From assembly GCF_024172165.1 (NCBI RefSeq), contig NZ_JAMZEB010000001.1, positions 744,001 through 808,000 on the forward strand: a stretch of DNA of 64,000 bases, given 5' to 3'. Source of the DNA: Nonomuraea thailandensis. GTDB lineage: Bacteria; Actinomycetota; Actinomycetes; Streptosporangiales; Streptosporangiaceae. Shown one piece after another: positions 43,886-51,247 of this stretch. The notes below the pieces were generated by a model. That model worked only from the letters and a program-made list of their open reading frames with translations, did no database searches and was not told where the DNA came from. Numbering within the stretch: the first letter of the stretch is position 1; the number at the start of each line of letters is the position of its first letter. A program made the translations under genes and the position numbers.

Positions 43886-44718
43886 ACCAGAGCATCCAGA
43901 CCCCACCAACGCGCCAGTGCGCTGTCTCGTCAGCTGACGGCACGCCGATCAGCTATCGGACGAGGGGAGCCGGGCCTCATCGTGCTCGGCGGCGCCCTGC
44001 GCACCTCGCAGGACTACCTTCCGCTGGCCTCCGCATGGGCCCGCTCGTTCACCGTGCATCTCCTCGAATGGCGGGGGCGCGGTGCCAGCGGCCCTCAGGG
44101 AGCCCAGTACACCTCACGAAGGAAGTGGACGATCTCCTTGCCGTCCAGGCCGAGACCGGGGCGCGGTTGGCGTTCGGTCACAGTTACGGCGGACTCGTCG
44201 TCCTTGAGACCGCACGGTCGTTCCAGGTGTTCGAGCGCATCGCGGTGTATGAACCCGGAGTTCCCGCTGCTCCTGTCCCCATCGGCTGGATGGCGCCTTA
44301 CCGGGAGCGGCTGACCGCCGGCGATCCTTATGGCGCGTTCGTTCACTTCATCAGGGGCTCGGGCGGCGCGCCGGCTTTTGTGAGCAAGCTTCCCTTCTGG
44401 TATCTGCGCCTGGCGTTGCGGGTCGGCTTCCGGGAGGAGAGCTGGCTGCGGATGCGGCCCCTTCTGGAGGCCAATCTGGCCGAGCACAAGCAGATCGCTG
44501 CCCAGCAGGGCCGGTTTGCCGCGTTCTCGGCCGTCACCGCTTCGGTGCTGCTCCTTTGCGGTGGTCGCAGCTCCGATGCGAGCAGACAGGAGTTCGCCGC
44601 CGTACGCGATACCCTCCCTCACGCCACGCTCGAAACCTTGGACGGCCTCGACCATTTCGGGCCCGAAGGGAAATCGGCTTCCGTTGTGGCCGAGCGGGCT
44701 CTGGCGTTCCTTCTGTGA
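43882..44718 (+). pseudogene. Alpha/beta hydrolase with two compensating frameshifts
   Basis: 278 codons stay open, but the segment 43976-44128 is in the wrong frame. Where the frame reads GPHRARRRPAHLAG, the neighbouring frame gives LIVLGGALRTSQDYLPLASA WARSFTVHLLEWRGRG, the normal first strand and oxyanion region. The original frame then resumes with LTKEVDDLLAVQAETGARLA and the nucleophile elbow AFGHSYGGLVVLE, the cap region and the terminal DGLDHFGPEG with the catalytic His. An early indel was balanced by a later one, so a full-length product with about 50 scrambled residues would be made. Activity is doubtful. Coupled to the MarR gene. Confidence 0.75.
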
Positions 44719-44934
44719 CGTTCCCGCCCACACCGCCGGCCTGACCAGAGCAGGACCGAAGGCGGTCCGATCGTCGGCTGGGCAGGGTGCGGAGACAGGG
44801 CCCCGTCGCGGCCGGAAGGGGGCGGCAGCGAGCGGATCGATGTCCCGACCGACCGTCTTTCACGCCAGGCAGCCCGGCGGGAGACCAAGGAGCGGGAGTG
44901 TCGGCGGCTTCTCCTGGAAGCTCGGTTCGATCGA

Positions 44935-46911
44935 GTGAGCGCATTCAACGACATTCGTGACTATGTGGCCATTCCCCGGGTCCTTTCTCTGCGGCTTTCG
45001 CCTGATGGCTCCAGGTTGATCTCCACCGTTCAGTCCCTCAATCCCGACGGCAAGTCGTTCGGCACCGCGCTCTGGGCCGTCCCGCTGGACGGCGAGCCGT
45101 ACCGGCTGACGCGCTCGGCCAAGGGCGAGTCCGCCGCCGTCTTCACCGACGCGGGCGACGTGCTGTTCACCTCCGCCCGCCCCGACCCGACCGCCAAGGA
45201 GCCCGGCGAGGAGGTGCCCGCGCTATGGCTGCTGCCCCGGGCGGGCGGCGAGGCCCGCCAGGTGGCCACCCGGCCCGGCGGCATCGGCGGCGTGCGCACG
45301 GCCGGCGACGTGGTCGTGTTCGTCTCCGACGTGCTCGACGGCGAGGAGTCGGCCGACGAGGAGAAGCGCAAGGCCCGCAAGGAGGCCGGCATCAGCGCGA
45401 TCCTGCACGAGGGCTACCCCGTCCGCTACTGGGACCACGACCTCGGGCCCGGCCGGCCCAGGCTGTTCGCGGCCAGGCTCGGCGCCGACCGCCTGGAGGA
45501 CGTGCGCGACCTGACCCCCGACGCGGGCGACGCGCTGCGCGAGGGCGGGTTCGAGCTGACCCCCGACGGCACCACCGTGATCAGCACCTGGCGCGTGCAG
45601 TTGCCGAAGGGCGAGTCGCGCACCGAGCTGGTCGCCATCGACGTGGCCACCGGCGAGCGGCGCGTGCTGCTGTCCGACGAGGCCCACGACTTCACCGGGC
45701 CGCTGGCGATCTCGCCCGACGGCGCCAGGCTGGCCTGCTCGCGCGACCGGCTCACCTCGCTCGACGTCTCGGCGTACAGCGAGCTGTGGATCGCCGACCT
45801 GGCCACCGGTCAGGGCCGCGCCTACGCGCCGGGCCTGTGGCCCTCGGACGTCGACTGGGCGCCGGACTCCTCGGCCGTCTACATCGCGGCCGACCACCAG
45901 GGCCGCCGTCCGGTCTTCCGGGTCCCGCTGGACGGGGAGCCGGCCAGGCTCACCCAGGACGACGCCTCCTACCTCGGCCTCAACCCGTCGCCCGACGGCC
46001 GCTGGATCTACGCCCTGCGCAGCGCGGTCGACCTCGCCCCCGCTCCGGCCAGGATCGACGCCGCCACCGGCGAGATCGCCGACCTGCTCTCGCCCGCGCC
46101 GCGGCCGGAGGTGACCGGCACGCTCACCGAGGTCACCGCCACCGCCGACGACGGCACCACGATCCGCGGCTGGCTGGCCCTGCCGGAGGGCGCCTCCGCC
46201 GCCAGCCCCGCGCCGTTCGTGCTGTTCATCCACGGCGGCCCGCTCGGCTCCTGGAACGACTGGCAGTGGCGCTGGCAGTCGTGGATCCTGGCCCAGCACG
46301 GGTACGCCGTCCTCATGCCCGACCCCTGCATGTCCACCGGCTACGGCCAGGAGATGATCGATCGCGGCTGGGGCGACTGGGGCCCGCGCACCCAGGCCGA
46401 CCTCGACGCGATCGTGGACGCCGCCCTGGCCAGGGACGACATCGACAGCGAGCGGATCGCCGCGATGGGCGGCTCGTTCGGCGGCTACATGGCCAACTGG
46501 CTGGCCGGCCACACCGACCGCTACAAGGCCATCGTCACGCACGCCTCGCTGTGGAACCTCGACCAGTTCGCCGGCACCACCGACGCCGCGATGTACTGGC
46601 AGCGCGAGTTCGGCCTGCCCGGCGGCGAGCGCTACTCGCTGCTGTCGCCGCACAACGCCCTCGACAAGATCACCACTCCGATGCTCGTCATCCACGGCGA
46701 CAAGGACTACCGGGTGCCCATCGGCGAGGCGCTGCGGCTGTGGTGGGACCTGCGGCGCACCGAGGTGGACGCGAAGTTCCTGTACTTCCCCGACGAGAAC
46801 CACTGGATCCTCAAGCCCGGCAACATCGTCGCCTGGTACGAGACCGTCCTGGCCTTCCTCGGTCAGCACGTGCTCGGCCAGGAGTGGAAGCGCCCGGACT
46901 CGGTGGCGTGA
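44935..46911 (+). CDS. S9 family peptidase (prolyl oligopeptidase / acylaminoacyl-peptidase type)
   Basis: 658 residues from GTG 44935. The first about 390 residues form a beta-propeller of WD/TolB-like blades (LRLSPDGSRLISTVQ, LAISPDGARLACSRD, LNPSPDGRWIYALRS). The C-terminal alpha/beta hydrolase holds VLFIHGGPLGSWNDWQWRWQ, the nucleophile in AAMGGSFGGYMANWLAGHTD (Ser about 514), the acid in VIHGDKDYRVPIG (about 590) and the base in PDENHWILKPGN (His about 622). There is no signal peptide, so it is a cytoplasmic oligopeptidase. It is among the most uniformly GC-rich genes here, which suggests native core DNA. A 17-codon frame (46912-46964) follows its stop without evidence of function. Confidence 0.95.
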   Translation: MSAFNDIRDYVAIPRVLSLRLSPDGSRLISTVQSLNPDGKSFGTALWAVPLDGEPYRLTRSAKGESAAVFTDAGDVLFTSARPDPTAKEPGEEVPALWLLPRAGGEARQVATRPGGIGGVRTAGDVVVFVSDVLDGEESADEEKRKARKEAGISAILHEGYPVRYWDHDLGPGRPRLFAARLGADRLEDVRDLTPDAGDALREGGFELTPDGTTVISTWRVQLPKGESRTELVAIDVATGERRVLLSDEAHDFTGPLAISPDGARLACSRDRLTSLDVSAYSELWIADLATGQGRAYAPGLWPSDVDWAPDSSAVYIAADHQGRRPVFRVPLDGEPARLTQDDASYLGLNPSPDGRWIYALRSAVDLAPAPARIDAATGEIADLLSPAPRPEVTGTLTEVTATADDGTTIRGWLALPEGASAASPAPFVLFIHGGPLGSWNDWQWRWQSWILAQHGYAVLMPDPCMSTGYGQEMIDRGWGDWGPRTQADLDAIVDAALARDDIDSERIAAMGGSFGGYMANWLAGHTDRYKAIVTHASLWNLDQFAGTTDAAMYWQREFGLPGGERYSLLSPHNALDKITTPMLVIHGDKDYRVPIGEALRLWWDLRRTEVDAKFLYFPDENHWILKPGNIVAWYETVLAFLGQHVLGQEWKRPDSVA

Positions 46912-46991
46912 TGACGGACTTCCTGAGGCTGGTCCGGGCGATCGTGAGGGCCTGCTTGCCTTAGAGATCACCGAGCCGGTACGACCGGAGG

Positions 46992-47456
46992 TCAGACCTT
47001 CTGCGATAAGCGGCCAGGCGCGACCACGGCTTGGATCTCGGTTGGGTCGTCCACACGACCGCAGTGGTCGCACACCGTCCGCTGGGCGACGCCGGTGCCG
47101 CACACCGCGTGGGTGTACAGGACGGGCGGCTCCCCGTCGGTCGCCCACTGGTCGCCCCATTCGGAAAGCGCGACCAGCGCGGGCGCGAGCGCGCGCCCCT
47201 TCTCGGTCGGCAGGTACTCGTACAGCTCGGGTTGCTCGGAATACCTGTGGCGCCGCATGAGCTCCGCCTCGACGAGGCCGTCGAGCCGAGCTTTGAGGAT
47301 GTTGGTCGCGATGCCCAGTTTGTGCTGGAAGTCGCTATAGCGGGTGGCACCATCGAAAAGAGCGTCGCGAATGATCAGCAGGCTCCAGCGTTCGCCGACC
47401 ACCTCGAGAGTGCGGGCGATCGAGCACTCCTGTGAGTCATAGGTCTTCCCGAGCAT
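46992..47456 (-). CDS. HxlR family transcriptional regulator
   Basis: 154 residues. It opens with the typical ECSIARTLEVVGERWSLLII RDALFDGATRYSDF and continues with the winged helix (LGIATNILKARLDGLVEAEL, YEYLPTEKGRALAPALVALS EWGDQW). A C-terminal CDHCG motif is an added feature. Its promoter side carries an 18-bp perfect palindrome at 47507-47524, a fitting operator for this dimeric family. The divergent plus-strand neighbour that it would normally regulate is missing or decayed. Confidence 0.92.
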   Translation of the reverse strand: MLGKTYDSQECSIARTLEVVGERWSLLIIRDALFDGATRYSDFQHKLGIATNILKARLDGLVEAELMRRHRYSEQPELYEYLPTEKGRALAPALVALSEWGDQWATDGEPPVLYTHAVCGTGVAQRTVCDHCGRVDDPTEIQAVVAPGRLSQKV

Positions 47457-47506
47457 GTACTCACTTTACCGTGAATGCTTGCATCATGAAAGTATATGAA
47501 TGGCGT

Positions 47507-47524
47507 AACTTGCATATGCAAGTT
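47507..47524. promoter_or_regulatory. Perfect 18-bp palindrome, candidate HxlR operator
   Basis: AACTTGCATATGCAAGTT reads identically on both strands, centred 59 bp upstream of the HxlR start. A half-site-like GCTTGCAT lies nearby at 47477-47484. The half-site ACTTGCA recurs at the MarR promoter. Confidence 0.7.
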
Positions 47525-47639
47525 TGTGCTCGGCGCCGGGAACGAGCGGCTCGACTCCCTAGCACCAGCACGGCGCCACCGTGGCGCGGGCGAACACTTA
47601 CTCGAGACCATCAGCCCGGCGACACCCGAGCAGACGGGA

Positions 47640-48458
47640 TCAGTGACAAGCGGTGGCCGGCCCTTCGGGGTTGTCGCGTAGGCCAGTGCCGAGGTCGTCG
47701 GAGCGTCCGGCGTCCACGCGCGACCACTGGGCGATGGGGCGCCCGTCGAAGCGGGTGACGTGGTCGGAGGCGCCGGCCCCCCACTGCTGCGGCCAGCCGG
47801 GGGGCGAGTCCTCCCACGGCTCCTGACGTCCGAACACGGTGAGGTCCATGAGCGTGTAGTTGTAATCAACCGCCTCCACGCCACGGCGGGTCGTCCAGTA
47901 GGTTTCGAAGACGCGGTCGCCATCCCGTACGTAACACACAAGGTGCATCAAGCCGATCTGACGCCCGACTAGAAGCTCACCCAGGGAGGGCTGAGCCGAA
48001 TACCACGGCATGTCCCACCCCATGAAGTCGTGATACCGGCTGCTCTCGTCGTAGGGCCCCTGGCAGAAGACCGCGTAGGTGATGTCGCGGGAGTGAAGGT
48101 AGGACGACTCCGTGACCTGGGTGTTGTTCCAGGTGCAGCCTTCGCACTGCTCGGCCGCGGGCCGACCGGGATGCCACATGAAGTAGTAGGCGATGAGCTG
48201 CCGGCGCCCCTCGAACGCCTCGAGCAGGCTGAGCGGCCCTTTGGGCCCGATCAGGACAAGGCCGGCGTCGACCTCGACCATGGGCAGGCGGCGCCGGGCC
48301 GCGGCGATCGCGTCGCTCTCCCGGGTATGCGCCTTCTCCCGAGCCCGCAGCTCGTCCAGTTCGGCCTGGAATGTAGCCCGGTCGACTGCCGCAGGCAGGC
48401 TCGCACCGCTGATGGCCCCGGCCGCCGCGGCGCCGAGGCTTGTGGACGTATCCTTCAT
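47640..48458 (-). CDS. DUF899 family thioredoxin-like protein
   Basis: 272 residues from ATG 48458, with AGGAGG seven to eight bases upstream. Family signatures are RELRAREKAHTRESDAIAAA RRRLPMVEVD near the start, LIAYYFMWHPGRPAAEQCEG CTWNNTQV (the Cys-x-x-Cys-like thiol region), FMGWDMPWYSA and the late DYNYTLMDLTVFGRQEPWED. The fold is thioredoxin-like; the biochemical role is unknown. It is divergent from the HxlR gene at 48542, the common partner arrangement, and the gap between them holds two copies of GCAACCGGTT. Confidence 0.9.
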   Translation of the reverse strand: MKDTSTSLGAAAAGAISGASLPAAVDRATFQAELDELRAREKAHTRESDAIAAARRRLPMVEVDAGLVLIGPKGPLSLLEAFEGRRQLIAYYFMWHPGRPAAEQCEGCTWNNTQVTESSYLHSRDITYAVFCQGPYDESSRYHDFMGWDMPWYSAQPSLGELLVGRQIGLMHLVCYVRDGDRVFETYWTTRRGVEAVDYNYTLMDLTVFGRQEPWEDSPPGWPQQWGAGASDHVTRFDGRPIAQWSRVDAGRSDDLGTGLRDNPEGPATACH

Positions 48459-48480
48459 GACTGCCTCCTGCTGTCATTTC

Positions 48481-48527
48481 GCAACCGGTTTCAATCTAGG
48501 AATAATGGTTCTCAAAGGCAACCGGTT
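48481..48527. promoter_or_regulatory. Twin operator candidate between DUF899 and HxlR genes
   Basis: GCAACCGGTT occurs at 48481-48490 and again at 48518-48527, each containing the palindrome AACCGGTT, with centres 37 bp apart. They sit between divergent starts (48458 and 48542) and overlap any promoter for either gene. Confidence 0.6.
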
Positions 48528-48541
48528 CGGAGGCGGGTACG

Positions 48542-49051
48542 GTGTCGAAGGACATGCGGTCAGGATGCCCCATCAGTCTGTCGCTGGAGATCTTCGGTGA
48601 CCGCTGGACCCTGCTCATCCTGCGCGACATCATCTTCAGCGGCGTCCGCCACTTCCGTGAGTTGCTCAACGGCTCCGAACGGATCTCCTCCAACATCCTC
48701 GCCGGCCGGCTCACCATGCTTCTGGAACGGGGGTTCCTTACCCGGTCCCACGACCCCGCCCACCGGCAGAAGGTCGTCTACAGCCTGACCGAGCAGGCCA
48801 TTCAACTGGTGCCCGTCTTCGCCCAGATCACCGTCTGGGGGATCCAGCACCTGCCGGTGGATCAAGAGTCCGCCGCCCGTGGAGAGGTGCTCGCGGGCGG
48901 CCTCCCGGTCTGGGAGACCTTCATGGACGAACTTCGCGAAACCCACCTCGGGCCGCAAGCCCGCCGACGACCGGCACCTGACGCCCCCACCGTCACTGCA
49001 CAGATGCAGGCCGCCTGCGCGCTCGCACGCGACCACGCCGGGAGTTCCTGA
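48542..49051 (+). CDS. HxlR family transcriptional regulator (DUF899 partner)
   Basis: 169 residues from GTG 48542. It opens with GCPISLSLEIFGDRWTLLIL RDIIFSGVRHFRELLNGSER and the winged helix ISSNILAGRLTMLLERGFLT, then DPAHRQKVVYSLTEQAIQLV. The conserved HxlR cysteine (GCPISL) that can act as a redox or electrophile sensor is present. Divergent from the DUF899 gene, so it is probably the local regulator acting on the GCAACCGGTT sites. The final 40 residues are a variable tail. Confidence 0.92.
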   Translation: MSKDMRSGCPISLSLEIFGDRWTLLILRDIIFSGVRHFRELLNGSERISSNILAGRLTMLLERGFLTRSHDPAHRQKVVYSLTEQAIQLVPVFAQITVWGIQHLPVDQESAARGEVLAGGLPVWETFMDELRETHLGPQARRRPAPDAPTVTAQMQAACALARDHAGSS

Positions 49052-49611
49052 CTCACGACAGCGCTGCGAGGACGGCATCCGCGACGCCTTCTCCGCGCGG
49101 CACCAGAAGCCGGCGAAACGGTCGCACTCCTGCCACGACCCCACAGCAAGGTCGCCCGGCCCACCATCGTCGATCGGCGGCGCGCGCCATCCCGTGCGGC
49201 CACTGACCCCACTCACCCGCGGTCCAACTTCGCGCCCTCTTCCGACTGCCGAGGATGTGCCCGCCGGAGCACCCACGCCGACAGCCTCGAACTAGTTGCG
49301 GGCTTCAACTGCTTGCTATAGAGAACTGATTGTAAAATGCAAGTTGGCCCGGATCGGTCGTGGAGTTCCTGGACTGGGGTGCGGTCGTGACAACGGAACT
49401 GGCCAGACACGCTGCCAGGTTCGAGAACGTCAAGACGGACGGCTTCGGCTACTACGCCCAGCAGTCCATCCGCCCCCAGCAGGCATACGCTCGTTCACCC
49501 GCCTGCTGAGATGACCGGCAGGCTGCCTCGCGAGGTTGCCGGACACCATCGCCACCAGATGGAAGTGGACGCCTCAGCAACCGCAACCTTCAAGCCTCAG
49601 AGGTGGGCACC
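49052..49611. other. Mostly empty; orphan CTTGC half-sites and a 40-codon ORF
   Basis: An A/T-richer patch at 49300-49345 holds GCTTGC (49311-49316) and ATGCAAGTT (49337-49345), an incomplete version of the operators upstream of the START and HxlR genes. Downstream, GTG 49387 to TGA 49509 encodes TTELARHAARFENVKTDGFG YYAQQSIRPQQ, a plausible protein start that ends early. I take it as the remnant of a regulated gene. Confidence 0.35.
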
Positions 49612-50805
49612 ATGCAGCAGGGCACGAACCTGCCGAAGGTCGGGACCTACAACCGGGCCGTGGTCCTGGAGGCGATCCAGGCCTCGGACGGCATCAGCCG
49701 TGTGCGGATCGCCGCCATGACCGGTCTGACCGCCCAGACCGTGTCCGTCATCGTGCGCAAGCTGCTGAAGGAGGGACTGGTCGTCGAGGACGGGTCCGCG
49801 CCGTCGAGTGGTGGCAAGCCACCCACCATCTTGCGGGCATCGGCCGGGGCCGGATACGCGGTGGGCGTGCACTTCGATCAGCAGGAACTGTCAGGGGTGC
49901 TAACAGATCTGGCGGGACGGCTGGTCGCCCGGCTGCACCAGCCGGTACGGCCTGGAGCCAGGCCCGAGACCGTGATCCGGCAGCTCGCCAGGGCGGTCCG
50001 CCGGATCCTGCGTGAGGCCGGGGTTCCGGACACCAAGGTACTGGGCGTCGGGCTGGCCTGCCCCCGGCCGCTGGACGCTGACGGCGTAATGGTGTCGCCG
50101 CCCCGGCTACCAGGGTGGGGCCGGGTGCCGATCAAGGAGCTGCTGCAGGAGCACTCCCGTTTCCCAGTGACCGTGGACAACGAGGCCACGGCGGCCGCGA
50201 TCGGCGAGCGGTGGGCCGGCATCGCGCGCTCCACGCCCAGCTTCGCCTACCTCTACCTCGGGACGGGCATCAGTGGCGGGCTCTTCCTGGACGACCAGGT
50301 CTACCGGGGCAGGTCGCTGAACGCCGCCGAGTTCGGGCACATCACGGTGGAGCCCGGCGGGCCCGAGTGCTACTGCGGCAACCGGGGTTGCGTGGAGACC
50401 GTGTGCTGCCCAAGCGCCATCGAGGCGGCCATGCGGGCCGCCGGGGCCGACGGCCGCTCCGATCACGCAGCCATCTGCGCGGCGGCCGCAGCCGGGGAGC
50501 CGCTGGCGCGGCGGGTGATCGAGCGGGCCGCGGAACGGCTGGCCGACGCCGCCGTGAGTTTGGTGAACATGCTGGACATCGACCTGCTCGTGCTCGGCGG
50601 TCCCGCGCTCAGGGAGGTCGGGGGGATCTACCGTCAGGCGATCGAGCGGGCCGTATCGGGCAGGTCGCTGGCCAGGAGGCTGCACGCGGTCCGGGTGGAG
50701 ACCTCGCCGATCGCGGCCGACGCCGCGGCCATCGGTGCGGCCTCGCTGGTCTTTCACACCACGTACGCGCCTCGTCTGGGCGCGTTGCTCAGCGACCGGA
50801 TGTGA
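49612..50805 (+). CDS. ROK family transcriptional regulator
   Basis: 397 residues from ATG 49612 (GAGGTGGG upstream). An N-terminal winged helix (AVVLEAIQASDGISRVRIAA MTGLTAQTVSVIVRKLLKEG) precedes the ROK sugar-kinase-like domain: GVGLACPRPLDADGVM, YLYLGTGISGGLFLDDQVY, EFGHITVEPGGPECYCGNRG CVET with the zinc-binding CxCGxxGCxE, and LLVLGGPALREVGG. In place of the first phosphate loop DxGxT the protein has GVHFDQQELSG, so kinase activity is lost and it acts as a sugar-sensing repressor. It stands alone; the target gene may be at a distance. Confidence 0.93.
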   Translation: MQQGTNLPKVGTYNRAVVLEAIQASDGISRVRIAAMTGLTAQTVSVIVRKLLKEGLVVEDGSAPSSGGKPPTILRASAGAGYAVGVHFDQQELSGVLTDLAGRLVARLHQPVRPGARPETVIRQLARAVRRILREAGVPDTKVLGVGLACPRPLDADGVMVSPPRLPGWGRVPIKELLQEHSRFPVTVDNEATAAAIGERWAGIARSTPSFAYLYLGTGISGGLFLDDQVYRGRSLNAAEFGHITVEPGGPECYCGNRGCVETVCCPSAIEAAMRAAGADGRSDHAAICAAAAAGEPLARRVIERAAERLADAAVSLVNMLDIDLLVLGGPALREVGGIYRQAIERAVSGRSLARRLHAVRVETSPIAADAAAIGAASLVFHTTYAPRLGALLSDRM

Positions 50806-51247
50806 GGCCGACCGGCTTCGATGGGTGGCCGCCCCTGCCTCCGCTGTCCGCAATCATTCGCACATTGGCATTTTTCCCGTAGAGGTCATCGCATGGCGTC
50901 GAGTAACGTATTTTCGTCCCACAATGGCGGCCATACCGCATGTGGTCATTGTCCGGTAAACTCACAGCAAGTAAGCGCTCCGGGCGCGGAACGGAAATTT
51001 TTGCGCGGTCTCTGCGACATATCCGCGACTCTCTCCTCGCCGGGGAATTCCTGGGTACGGGGTAGGCGAGCTACTCCCGCGCTGACCGACCGGTATGTGC
51101 CACGAGTATCTCGGTGACCAAGCCACCACCTGAGGGGCGGTTCCTATACATGCCCCGCTATTTGTCTTGCTTGCCGTTTGTCCGGAATATCGTTAATCCC
51201 AGGCATGGTCGCTCTCTTTCCGCCCAGACTCGTCACAAGGAAGGTTC
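50806..51247. other. Long leader or promoter region upstream of the secreted peptidase
   Basis: About 440 bp without a gene and of visibly lower GC than its neighbours, including runs such as GCATTTTTCCC and GGAAATTTTTGCG near 50870 and 50995. It ends in GAAGG four bases before the ATG at 51248. It could hold a regulated promoter or structured leader RNA. I could not assign a riboswitch class. Confidence 0.5.

Noticed and set aside
46912..46964. A 17-codon ORF just after the S9 peptidase
   Set aside because: Too short, no ribosome binding site of its own and no evidence beyond the overlap with the stop codon.
45223..47160. A 645-codon open frame on the minus strand and a 579-codon frame on the plus strand at 45225-46964
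   Set aside because: Both are shadows of the S9 peptidase gene; extreme third-position GC keeps other frames open. Composition is arginine/glycine-rich without motifs.
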